Source of the DNA: an uncultured Mordavella sp.
Lineage (GTDB): Bacteria; Bacillota; Clostridia; Lachnospirales; Lachnospiraceae
NCBI GenBank assembly: GCA_902406105.1
Contig: CABPCP010000100.1
Span: forward strand, 1 to 6,353
DNA: 6,353 bases
Reading direction: 5' to 3'
Part shown: in pieces, positions 1 to 6,251 of the stretch
How the letters are laid out: every line of letters begins with the position of its first letter
Position numbering within the stretch: position 1 is the stretch's first letter
Position numbers and translations under genes: made by a program
The notes under the pieces: generated by a model
The model's input: the letters and a program-made list of their open reading frames with translations, nothing else
Told to the model about the DNA's origin: nothing
Database searches by the model: none

Positions 1-36
1 GATTTTTAAAAATCCCCCGGCCCCGATTGAAAATTG

Positions 37-65
37 TTGACAATACTCGCTTTTTATATTATCAT
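37..65 (+). promoter_or_regulatory. Sigma-70/SigA-type promoter of the tRNA-Leu(UAG) gene
   Basis: A perfect -35 hexamer TTGACA (37-42) is followed by exactly 17 bases and a -10 hexamer TATCAT (60-65, five of six consensus positions). Transcription would start near base 72, leaving a leader of about 54 nt before the mature tRNA at 126. A near-consensus vegetative promoter suits a stable RNA gene. The -35 lies inside a short inverted repeat, ATTGT-TG-ACAAT (33-44), which could be chance. Confidence 0.85.
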
Positions 66-125
66 TTCTATATTCGGTATTAGAGTTATCTAGTGCCTGC
101 AGAATGTATATCTGCGTTACGCTGT

Positions 126-205
126 GCGGATGTGGCGGAACTGGCAGACGCGCCAGACTTAGGATCTGGTGGGAGACCGTGCAGGTTCGATTCCTGTCAT
201 CCGCA
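126..205 (+). tRNA. tRNA-Leu, anticodon UAG
   Basis: This is a complete class II tRNA. The acceptor stem GCGGATG (126-132) pairs perfectly with CATCCGC (198-204), and base 205 is the A discriminator typical of leucine tRNAs. The anticodon stem CCAGA (153-157) / TCTGG (165-169) encloses the loop CTTAGGA with anticodon TAG at 160-162, which reads CUA and, by wobble, other CUN codons. The variable arm (170-180) is 11 nt and contains a GG/CC pairing, as expected for Leu. The T arm is GCAGG / CCTGT around the loop TTCGATT. The 3' CCA is not encoded (TTT follows), so it must be added by a CCA-adding enzyme. The promoter is at 37-65 and the terminator at 211-252. Confidence 0.97.
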
Positions 206-210
206 TTTGG

Positions 211-252
211 AAGCCGTGATTCTCGACATATCGGGGGTTGCGGTTTCTTTTT
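211..252 (+). terminator. Rho-independent terminator after tRNA-Leu(UAG), wobble-rich stem
   Basis: Bases 211-226 pair without a mismatch to 231-246 around the four-base loop CATA, giving a 16 bp stem. About half of these pairs are G-U wobbles. The run TTTCTTTTT (244-252) begins in the last stem bases. The wobble pairs exist only in RNA transcribed from the + strand, because the other strand would have C-A mismatches there. The structure is therefore oriented to end the tRNA transcript and not a transcript from the other side. It starts 6 nt after the tRNA end. Confidence 0.75.
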
Positions 253-306
253 GATTTATGAGGAAGAGGATCTGCCGTTGATCTGATTTGGAATGGAGAG
301 TGTGTT

Positions 307-1647
307 ATGAACAGTGAGAATAAAAAGGAAAGAGCCCAGTTTACCGGCCGGCTGGGATTTATCGTAGCCTGTATTGGCTCTGCGGTCGGTATGGGAAATA
401 TCTGGATGTTCCCGTATCGGGCGGGAACTTTTGGCGGAGCCGCGTTCCTGATCCCGTATTTCATTTTTGTGATCCTGCTTGGATTTTCTGGCGTGATCGG
501 GGAAATGGCGTTTGGCCGGGGAATGGGGACAGGCCCTATGGGCGCTTTTGCCGGGGCGATGGAACTGCGGTTTGGCCAGAAGGGGAGAAAGTATGGGAAA
601 TTAGTGGGTCTGATACCGGTCTTGGGGTCTTTGGGCATTGCCATCGGTTATTCCGTTGTGGTAGGATGGTTCTTAAAATATCTTTGGAGCGCCGTGACCG
701 GAAGCCTGACTCAAGTGAATGATATGGGGGCTTATTTTGGAGAACTGGCAGTAGATTTTGGAAGTGTCGGATGGCAGATGCTGGGGCTTGCGCTTACGTT
801 CCTTATTATGCTCCTTGGAGTGGCGAAAGGGATCGAGAAGATGAATAAGGTAATGATGCCGGCTTTTTTTGTCTTGTTTCTGGTATTATTTATCCGTGTG
901 ATCACACTTCCCGGAGCGACCGAGGGATTCCGGTATATGTTTGTTCCCAAATGGGACCAGCTTGGAAATGTCAAGACCTGGGTGTACGCGCTGGGGCAGG
1001 CATTTTTCTCTCTTTCCGTGGCAGGCTCCGGGACGATTGTTTATGGCAGTTACCTGAAAAAAGATATTGACGTGGTAGGCTGTGCCAGAAATGTGGCGTT
1101 TTTTGATACCTGCGCGGCTATTCTCGCAGGGATGGTCGTGATTCCCGCGGTATTTGCTTTTGGCCTTGATGTGGGAAGCGGCCCGCCGCTGATGTTCATC
1201 ACTCTTCCGGTGGTATTCCAGCAGCTTCCTATGGGGAATTTATTTGCGGTGATCTTCTTTGTGGCGGCGCTATTCGCGGCTGTGACTTCGCTGATGAATC
1301 TATTTGAGACACCCATCGAGGCGCTGCAGGGCGAATTGAAGCTTTCCCGGAAAACGGCGGTAGGGATCGTGGCCCTGATCGCCGCGTTGGTGGGAATTTT
1401 TATCGAAAGCGGCGATGCGGTGGGCGCATGGATGGACGCGGTTTCCATTTATATCATTCCGCTGGGGGCATTGATCGCCGGGATCATGTTTTTCTGGATC
1501 TGCCCGAAAGGCTACGCCAAAGCCCAGGTTGAGGTCGGAAGAGATAAGCCTCTCGGGAAATGGTTTGAGCCGGTGACAAAGTATCTGTTTGTAGGGATCA
1601 CGTTTATCGTTTATATCTTGGGGATCTTTTTCGGAGGAATCGGCTAG
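307..1647 (+). CDS. Sodium-dependent transporter, NSS/SNF family (11-helix type)
   Basis: This 446-residue membrane protein belongs to the neurotransmitter:sodium symporter family, whose bacterial members import amino acids or related amines with Na+. Helix 1 carries GSAVGMGNIW followed by FPY (residues 24-37), the unwound Na+/substrate segment of LeuT-fold transporters. Tyr115 sits at the LeuT Tyr108 position in helix 3. Helix 6 reads GQAFFSLSVAGSGTIVYGSY (230-249). Thr327-Ser328 in helix 8 match the Na2-site pair. Length and hydrophobic pattern fit the 11-helix prokaryotic branch (MhsT/Tyt1 type), which lacks helix 12. Met34 stands where LeuT has the gating Arg30, and the helix 6 stretch is AGSG where LeuT has a bulky Phe259, so the substrate may differ from that of LeuT; I cannot name it. 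The ATG is preceded by GGAG (295-298) at 8 nt spacing. I found no convincing promoter between the tRNA terminator and this gene. Confidence 0.93.
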   Translation: MNSENKKERAQFTGRLGFIVACIGSAVGMGNIWMFPYRAGTFGGAAFLIPYFIFVILLGFSGVIGEMAFGRGMGTGPMGAFAGAMELRFGQKGRKYGKLVGLIPVLGSLGIAIGYSVVVGWFLKYLWSAVTGSLTQVNDMGAYFGELAVDFGSVGWQMLGLALTFLIMLLGVAKGIEKMNKVMMPAFFVLFLVLFIRVITLPGATEGFRYMFVPKWDQLGNVKTWVYALGQAFFSLSVAGSGTIVYGSYLKKDIDVVGCARNVAFFDTCAAILAGMVVIPAVFAFGLDVGSGPPLMFITLPVVFQQLPMGNLFAVIFFVAALFAAVTSLMNLFETPIEALQGELKLSRKTAVGIVALIAALVGIFIESGDAVGAWMDAVSIYIIPLGALIAGIMFFWICPKGYAKAQVEVGRDKPLGKWFEPVTKYLFVGITFIVYILGIFFGGIG

Positions 1648-1656
1648 GAGCCGACC

Positions 1657-1685
1657 TTGCGGGCCCGGAAGATTTGCACTATAAT
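1657..1685 (+). promoter_or_regulatory. Promoter of the SufC-SufB-membrane protein operon
   Basis: TTGCGG (1657-1662) and a perfect TATAAT (1680-1685) are separated by exactly 17 bases. The element begins 10 bases after the stop codon of the transporter gene, so the Fe-S genes probably have their own start site near base 1692 and a 5' leader of about 43 nt. No recognisable Fur or IscR/RirA-type operator is visible around it. Confidence 0.7.
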
Positions 1686-1734
1686 AGCGTTGCGGCGGAA
1701 AATAAGTCAACAGAGAAAAAGGAGCGAAAAGCGT

Positions 1735-2460
1735 ATGCTTGAAGTGAAGAATCTGACATTCAAAGTGAATGAAAACGGAATAGAGAGAAGTATCGTAAAG
1801 GATATCAGTTTCCAGGCAAAAGACGGAGAGATGCTGGTCATCACCGGGCCGAATGGAGGCGGAAAATCAACACTCGCAAAAGTCCTGATGGGAATCGAGG
1901 CGGCGGATGCGGGCCAGATCCTGCTGGACGGGGAAGATATCACAGATTATGATATCAACCACAGAGCCCAGGCCGGGATAGGATTTGCCTTTCAGCAGCC
2001 GCCCAGATTTAAAGGGATGACGGTGATCAAGCTGCTGTCTCTGGCGGCAGGCCGGGAATTGACAGAGCCGGAATGCTGCAAGCTGCTGAGCAGCGTGGGC
2101 CTGTGCGCCAAAGAGTATATCACCAGGGAAATTGACGGAACTCTTTCCGGAGGAGAGATGAAGCGGCTGGAGATCGCCACAGTCCTGGCGAAGCCCCACA
2201 AGCTTTGTATCTTTGACGAGCCGGAGGCAGGGATTGACCTGTGGAGTTTTTCTATGCTGATCCAGCAGTTTGAGAAGATCCATAAGAGAAAGGAAGAATG
2301 TCTTATCCTGATCTCCCACCAGGAGCGGATCATACGGATGGCAGACCGGATCATGGTCATCGAGAACGGGAAGATCGCTTCCCTTGGCGACAGAGACCAA
2401 ATCCTTCCATCCCTTTTGGACAGCAGTGATTCCTGTGTATGTTTGGAGCGGGAAGACTAA
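1735..2460 (+). CDS. sufC: SufC-like Fe-S cluster assembly ABC ATPase (SmsC)
   Basis: This is a soluble 241-residue ABC-type ATPase. It has a Walker A GPNGGGKST (38-46), a Q-loop in FAFQQPPR (Gln87 or Gln88), the signature LSGGEMKRLEIA (137-148), Walker B LCIFDE (157-162), the D-loop AGID (165-168) and the switch His195. SufC-family ATPases are cytoplasmic and bind SufB/SufD scaffolds, not membrane permeases. The next gene is such a scaffold and no permease domain is nearby, which supports this assignment over a transporter ATPase. With a single short SufB partner and no SufD, SufS or SufU alongside, the pair fits the SUF-like minimal system, in which this subunit is called SmsC. The start at 1735 has AAAAAGGAG (1716-1724) 10 nt upstream. 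The frame stays open back to a TTG at 1657, but that TTG lies inside the promoter and has no ribosome binding site. Confidence 0.9.
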   Translation: MLEVKNLTFKVNENGIERSIVKDISFQAKDGEMLVITGPNGGGKSTLAKVLMGIEAADAGQILLDGEDITDYDINHRAQAGIGFAFQQPPRFKGMTVIKLLSLAAGRELTEPECCKLLSSVGLCAKEYITREIDGTLSGGEMKRLEIATVLAKPHKLCIFDEPEAGIDLWSFSMLIQQFEKIHKRKEECLILISHQERIIRMADRIMVIENGKIASLGDRDQILPSLLDSSDSCVCLERED

Positions 2461-2487
2461 GATAGAGCCGTAAGAGCGAAGGCGAGA

Positions 2488-2505
2488 GAAAGGAGTATGG
2501 TTATG
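2488..2505 (+). promoter_or_regulatory. Ribosome binding site deciding the scaffold start at 2503
   Basis: GAAAGGAG (2488-2495) is followed by two in-frame ATGs. The first, at 2497, lies one base after the Shine-Dalgarno core and is too close to be used. The second, at 2503, has 7 nt spacing. The start is therefore taken at 2503. Confidence 0.75.
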
Positions 2506-3429
2506 GCAGAATTAGATCAGGTGACAAAGCAGATCCTTGCGCAGATTGACGGCGTTGGATTTGAGCAGAAAGGCGCGTTTAATCTCCGTCACAATGGAAC
2601 CGCCTTATGCCATGGAGATACTGAGCATATCAAGATAAAGAGGAAAACGGACAAGCAGGGGATAGACGTTTATATTGACGGAAATACAAAAGGGGAACAG
2701 GTGCATATCCCGGTTGTTGTAAACGCGTCTGGGATGACGGATATTGTGTACAATGATTTCTATATCGGGGAAGGAGCGGATGTGACGATCGTAGCCGGAT
2801 GCGGGATTCACAACAGCGGCTGCAATGAGAGCCGTCATGATGGAATCCACGCGTTCCATGTGGCGAAAGGAGCCAATGTCCGCTATGAAGAAAAACATTA
2901 TGGAGAGGGAGAAGGGACTGGGGCGAGAATCCTGAACCCGGTAACCAAGATCTATATGGAAGAGGATTCTGTATTTACGCTGGACACGGTGCAGATCAAA
3001 GGAGTTGATTCTACTAAGCGGGAGACTGAGGTCGTTCTGGGAGCGGGGGCAAAATTATACGTACTTGAAAAGCTGATGACTCATGATGCCCAGACAGCAG
3101 AGTCGAATATGGAAGTCCAGATGAATGGAGAAGACAGTACAGCCCAGATTATTTCCCGTTCTGTAGCAAAAGGCACGTCCAAACAGGTGTTTCATCCCAA
3201 AGCTGTAGGAAATGCCAAATGCCATGCTCATATTCAGTGTGATTCGATCATTATGGATCAGGCAGAGGTATGTTCGATCCCGGAGATTGACGCAAAACAC
3301 GTGGACGCCGGAATCATCCATGAAGCGGCCATCGGCAGGATCAACGATGAGCAGGTGACGAAGCTGCGGACGCTGGGTATGACGGCAGAGGAAGCCGAAG
3401 GAGTGATCATCGAGAATTTCCTGAATTAG
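2503..3429 (+). CDS. sufB: SufB/SufD-family Fe-S cluster assembly scaffold (SmsB)
   Basis: This 308-residue cytoplasmic protein of the SufB/SufD family would be the scaffold partner of the ATPase encoded 42 nt upstream. It is much shorter than E. coli SufB (near 495 residues) and keeps essentially the beta-helix core plus the C-terminal helical region. The C-terminal IIHEAAIGRI (271-280) matches the SufB stretch holding an essential Glu (here Glu274), followed by the family's typical helix pair ending in a Phe. Potential metal or sulfur ligands are concentrated in two places: C100, H103, C107, H112, H116, H119, and C240, H243, C246, C257. Length, partner and context fit SmsB of the two-protein SUF-like minimal system. 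The automated name would probably be SufB/SufD family protein. Spacing and a shared direction suggest co-transcription from the promoter at 1657. I am confident of the family, less so of the exact subfamily. Confidence 0.88.
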   Translation: MAELDQVTKQILAQIDGVGFEQKGAFNLRHNGTALCHGDTEHIKIKRKTDKQGIDVYIDGNTKGEQVHIPVVVNASGMTDIVYNDFYIGEGADVTIVAGCGIHNSGCNESRHDGIHAFHVAKGANVRYEEKHYGEGEGTGARILNPVTKIYMEEDSVFTLDTVQIKGVDSTKRETEVVLGAGAKLYVLEKLMTHDAQTAESNMEVQMNGEDSTAQIISRSVAKGTSKQVFHPKAVGNAKCHAHIQCDSIIMDQAEVCSIPEIDAKHVDAGIIHEAAIGRINDEQVTKLRTLGMTAEEAEGVIIENFLN

Positions 3430-3460
3430 ACGTTTAAGACATACGGAGATAGACTTGCTT

Positions 3461-4345
3461 ATGAAAAAAATGAGAAAAAGGATGAGGGTGATGGGAAAAG
3501 CCCTCAAGATGGAGCTGCGGGAGCATAAAAGTTCTTTTATGGTTTATGTGACTTTAAGGGCGCTGGTAATCCTGATGATGATCTTGCAGATTTTCAACCG
3601 CAATTTTGAAAATGTATTCTTATGTATCTTGACACTGGTACTTTTGGTCATGCCAAGTCTGATACAGGTCAATCTCAAGATCGAACTGCCGACAGCACTG
3701 GAGATCATTATCCTGCTTTTTATCTTTGCGGCGGAGATCTTAGGAGAAATCCAGGCTTATTATCTTAAGGTTCCTGTATGGGATACTGTGCTGCATACAC
3801 TGAACGGTTTCCTGATGGCGGCCATAGGGATTGCTCTTGTGGATATCCTGAACCGCCATAAAAAGTTTTCCATCCAGCTTTCGCCGGCCTTTGTGGCAAT
3901 CGTTGCTTTCTGCTTTTCCATGACGATCGGCGTGATCTGGGAGTTCTTTGAATTTGGAATGGATCAGATCTTCCATTTCGACATGCAGAAAGATACCGTA
4001 GTACACGCAATCTATTCTGTGGCGCTGGATCCATCCAAGACGAACCAGGTAGTGGCGATTGAAGGGATCAACGATACGGTCGTGAACGGGACCGCGCTGG
4101 GACTGGGCGGTTATCTGGACATTGGCCTCCTGGATACAATGGAAGATCTGATGGTAAATTTTGCGGGGGCGTTGGTATTTTCGGTCATCGGCTATTTCTA
4201 CGTGAAAAATCGCGGGAAAGGTTCCTTTGCGCGCAGGTTTATCCCGCGGTTAAAGTCCAGGGACGCAGATTTTCTGAAAAAAGCCCAGGCAGAAGAAGCC
4301 GGCGCAGTTTCCAAGAAACAGCCTGGCGATAATGAAGCGGATTAA
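3461..4345 (+). CDS. Polytopic membrane protein, YjdF/DUF2238-like residue pattern
   Basis: This 294-residue protein of unproven function starts 31 nt after the scaffold gene and is probably in its operon. A basic N-terminus (KKMRKRMR) precedes about six hydrophobic segments, near residues 28-45, 51-70, 79-97, 114-131, 141-160 and 232-248. A soluble, charged tail follows from about 249. Polar residues recur in a set order: W107-D108-x3-H112-x2-N115-G116, W160-E161-x2-E164, and D220 then D225-x3-D229 before the last helix. The same order (D-x3-H, W-E-x2-E, D-x3-D) is what I remember of the YjdF/DUF2238 inner membrane family, so distant membership is inferred, not proven. These residues could bind a metal. 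GGAG (3445-3448) lies 12 nt before the ATG at 3461 and 6 nt before an in-frame TTG at 3455, so a start two codons earlier is possible. The stop codon overlaps that of the opposing gene. Confidence 0.8.
   Translation: MKKMRKRMRVMGKALKMELREHKSSFMVYVTLRALVILMMILQIFNRNFENVFLCILTLVLLVMPSLIQVNLKIELPTALEIIILLFIFAAEILGEIQAYYLKVPVWDTVLHTLNGFLMAAIGIALVDILNRHKKFSIQLSPAFVAIVAFCFSMTIGVIWEFFEFGMDQIFHFDMQKDTVVHAIYSVALDPSKTNQVVAIEGINDTVVNGTALGLGGYLDIGLLDTMEDLMVNFAGALVFSVIGYFYVKNRGKGSFARRFIPRLKSRDADFLKKAQAEEAGAVSKKQPGDNEAD
4342..4345. other. Shared palindromic TTAA supplying two opposed stop codons
   Basis: The + strand membrane protein gene ends with TAA at 4343-4345. The - strand charged protein gene ends with TAA read from 4344 to 4342. 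The two coding regions therefore overlap by the four bases TTAA and leave no room between them for a terminator. Each transcript must run into the other gene as antisense unless Rho or another mechanism stops it. Confidence 0.9.
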
Positions 4346-4734
4346 GGCACAAAGCGGCGCAGTTTGCTCATGATGCGCTCCCCGATGGTAACATTCTTGA
4401 CAGTCGGGGAAGAGGGATGAGCTACTGCGTGCTTTTTTTTGCCCTTCTTAGGTTCTGATTTCTCCGCGGGGAAACCTTCTTCTGCCATCCGTCTTTGGAT
4501 CTCCTGCTCGTGAGCGGCGATCCGATCAGCAGAAATGTGACCGGTACGGTTTTCTTCTACATAATCAATGGTTTCTTCATCGTCTAGTTCTGAAAGACGG
4601 GACAGGACGTCTTTGTAGTCGTCGGAAAGTCCTTCTGTACTGATTTCGGGAAGGTCGCCCTCGTAGATCACTTCAAAATCATCGGGGAAAAAGTCTTCTT
4701 TTTCTTCTTTATCTCTATCTATATCTATACGCAT
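4342..4734 (-). CDS. Hypothetical charged small protein, acidic front and lysine-rich tail
   Basis: I do not recognise this 130-residue protein. It has no signal peptide or membrane segment. Residues 1 to about 93 are strongly acidic, rich in Asp/Glu and probably partly helical (SDDYKDVLSRLSELDDEET, then AAHEQEIQRRMAEE). Residues 94-101 are lysine-rich (EPKKGKKK), and the protein ends in a basic, slightly amphipathic segment (IGERIMSKLRRFVP). It is likely to be a real gene: a near-perfect TAGGAGGA (4750-4743) sits 8 nt before the ATG, and a SigA-type promoter precedes it at 4804-4776. The split charge suggests a protein that bridges basic and acidic partners or touches nucleic acid, but that is only a guess from composition. 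It converges on the membrane protein gene and shares the TTAA at 4342-4345 with it. Confidence 0.75.
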   Translation of the reverse strand: MRIDIDRDKEEKEDFFPDDFEVIYEGDLPEISTEGLSDDYKDVLSRLSELDDEETIDYVEENRTGHISADRIAAHEQEIQRRMAEEGFPAEKSEPKKGKKKHAVAHPSSPTVKNVTIGERIMSKLRRFVP

Positions 4735-4775
4735 GATTAAAATCCTCCTAATAATATCTTACCTGACACCAGTCT

Positions 4776-4804
4776 ATTCTAGTAGTTTTTTCCCAAACAC
4801 TCAA
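4776..4804 (-). promoter_or_regulatory. Promoter of the 130-residue charged protein gene
   Basis: On the - strand, TTGAGT (4804-4799) and TAGAAT (4781-4776) are separated by exactly 17 bases, matching four and five of the six consensus positions. Transcription would start near 4769, about 35 nt before the ATG. The gene is thus probably transcribed independently of the MATE gene upstream of it, although read-through is also possible. Confidence 0.7.
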
Positions 4805-4860
4805 GTGGGGACACAAAATGTTCACGAAGAAATAAGGTTTTCTAAAGAAATAGAAATCTT

Positions 4861-6186
4861 TTACATGTTTCGTGTCTTCCAGACAGCCCGGATAACATAA
4901 AGCGCAAGAAGCAGGATCCAGGAAAAGGCTTCGGCGTAAGCGATCACCATATTCGCGAATATGGAAACCAAGCTGTAAGACAGGAAGATGCGAAGGAGCA
5001 GAGCCAAAATCCCGGCAGCGCTGGAATAAGTCACATCTCCAATTCCCTCCAAGTAGCCGCGGACGGACATGGCAAGGCCATAGATAACATAGAAACTGGC
5101 AATCCTTATGAAGAAATCTGATCCAATATGGACAGCTTCAGCTCCGGCGCCAAAAAGCGCGATCAGATGTCCGCCTGTGGGGATGACAAGGAGGGTCAGG
5201 AGCAGAGAAATGACAGCCATGACTGCCGTGCCGGCTTTACAGATACTGCGTGTACGGCAGTGATTTCCCGCGCCATAGCTCTGCGCAACCAGCGTAGAGA
5301 TGCCTGAGCCCAGATTGATGATCGGGAGGAGAACGATGGTGTCGATACGGTAGGCGGTAGTGATCGCGGCTACCGTTTGAGTACCAAAACCATTCATAAA
5401 GTTCTGGAGGATCAGGCTTCCCAGAGAACTGACACTGGATTGGATCATAGGGGGGAGGCCAAAGTGGACGCCCTGCCGCAGGATAGACCAGGAGATCGTG
5501 GCCCGCCCCGGATAAAAACGCAGGAGCGGGTGCTTCCGGACGCTGTAAAGGATGAGGAAGAGCGTCATGGCAGCCTGGGAGACAGCGGTGGCCAGCGCGG
5601 CGCCTGCCACATTCCATCTAAACAGCGCTACGAAAAGGATATCCAGCGCCACGTTGGTGATGGAAGAGACAAGGACCGCATAGAAGGGAGCCTTACTGTC
5701 GCCGATGCCGCGCAGAGCGGCAGAGTATACATTATACACGGCGAGAAAGGGGATCCCCATCAGGACGATCCGAAGATAATCAGCCGCAAGAGCGAACGTA
5801 TCTTCCGTAGTGCGGAGCAGCCGCAGCAGCGGATTGGTCAGTAAGATTCCGGCGCCAGCCAATGCAAGGAAGACAATGCCTAAAAGAAGACAAAAGCTGG
5901 ATAAAATCTTAGGAATATCCTGAGTCTGACCGCTGCCAAATCGCTGCGCAAATAAAATGGAGAGCCCCAGCGTAAATCCCGTGATCGCCATGACATAGAA
6001 ATTAATCGTTGTTGTGGTAGAACCGACAGCCGCCAAGGCCAGTTCCCCCTCTACATTTCCGACGATAAAAGCATCCGCCCAATTATAAAGCTGCTGAAGG
6101 ACACCGCTTAAGATCAGCGGAAGACTAAAACGGATCAGCTGCGCCGCTGTATCCCGAAAACGCTCCTGCCCTTTTGATCGTGTCAT
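4861..6186 (-). CDS. MATE-family multidrug/cation efflux transporter
   Basis: This is a 441-residue inner membrane exporter of the multidrug and toxin extrusion family, which uses Na+ or H+ gradients to expel organic cations and drugs. The N-terminal lobe begins with RFSLPLILSGVLQQLYNWAD then AFIVG (residues 19-43), the classic MATE helix 1 with Pro23 and the buried Asp38. The second lobe repeats the motif from about residue 240 (RQGVHFGLPPMIQSSVSSLG). The GAGN and YLEGIGDV segments are also typical. Length and about twelve hydrophobic segments fit a full-length family member. The start is set at the ATG ending at 6184: GAAGGAG (6204-6198) lies 11 nt upstream. An in-frame GTG at 6198-6196 would add four residues but overlaps that Shine-Dalgarno, so it is rejected. 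No convincing promoter or regulator gene is visible. Only a weak AU-rich hairpin (4839-4856) follows the stop. Confidence 0.93.
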   Translation of the reverse strand: MTRSKGQERFRDTAAQLIRFSLPLILSGVLQQLYNWADAFIVGNVEGELALAAVGSTTTTINFYVMAITGFTLGLSILFAQRFGSGQTQDIPKILSSFCLLLGIVFLALAGAGILLTNPLLRLLRTTEDTFALAADYLRIVLMGIPFLAVYNVYSAALRGIGDSKAPFYAVLVSSITNVALDILFVALFRWNVAGAALATAVSQAAMTLFLILYSVRKHPLLRFYPGRATISWSILRQGVHFGLPPMIQSSVSSLGSLILQNFMNGFGTQTVAAITTAYRIDTIVLLPIINLGSGISTLVAQSYGAGNHCRTRSICKAGTAVMAVISLLLTLLVIPTGGHLIALFGAGAEAVHIGSDFFIRIASFYVIYGLAMSVRGYLEGIGDVTYSSAAGILALLLRIFLSYSLVSIFANMVIAYAEAFSWILLLALYVIRAVWKTRNM

Positions 6187-6204
6187 AAATAAACTCACTC
6201 CTTC
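6184..6204 (-). promoter_or_regulatory. Ribosome binding site deciding the MATE gene start
   Basis: On the - strand GAAGGAG (6204-6198) precedes ATG (6186-6184) by 11 nt. The upstream in-frame GTG (6198-6196) shares its first base with the Shine-Dalgarno and could not be initiated from it. The spacing to the ATG is slightly long but workable. Confidence 0.7.
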
Positions 6205-6251
6205 AATAAAAACGTACGCGAGATGGCCTCTTTTTTAATCAGAAGAATAAG

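Noticed and set aside
159..644. Long open frame on the - strand covering the tRNA and the start of the transporter gene, and similar antisense frames elsewhere (for example 1050-1448, 1867-2400, 3055-3507, 5377-5844)
   Set aside because: They lie opposite clear genes, have no family resemblance or ribosome binding sites of note, and arise from the codon pattern of the real gene on the other strand.
1640..1654. Small hairpin TCGGCT-AGG-AGCCGA over the transporter stop codon as a terminator
   Set aside because: The stem is only 6 bp and is followed by CCTTGCGGG, not a T-run, so it is not an intrinsic terminator.
1657..1734. N-terminal extension of the SufC-like ATPase from a TTG at 1657
   Set aside because: The TTG is part of the -35 box, has no ribosome binding site, and the added 26 residues are basic and absent from normal SufC N-termini. 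ATG 1735 has a proper Shine-Dalgarno.
4379..4439. Inverted repeat TCCCCGA/TCGGGGA plus a downstream run of eight T as a terminator of the + strand operon
   Set aside because: The loop is 18 nt and the T-run starts 21 bases after the stem. Both parts are coding sequence of the opposing gene (the T-run encodes lysines). It cannot be called a terminator without transcript data.
4839..4856. Hairpin TTTCTA/TAGAAA after the MATE stop codon as its terminator
   Set aside because: The stem is six AU-rich pairs with no G/C-rich base and only a broken T-tail, too weak to support.
6187..6198. GTG start at 6198 for the MATE gene
   Set aside because: It overlaps the only Shine-Dalgarno sequence. The ATG at 6186 fits that site better.
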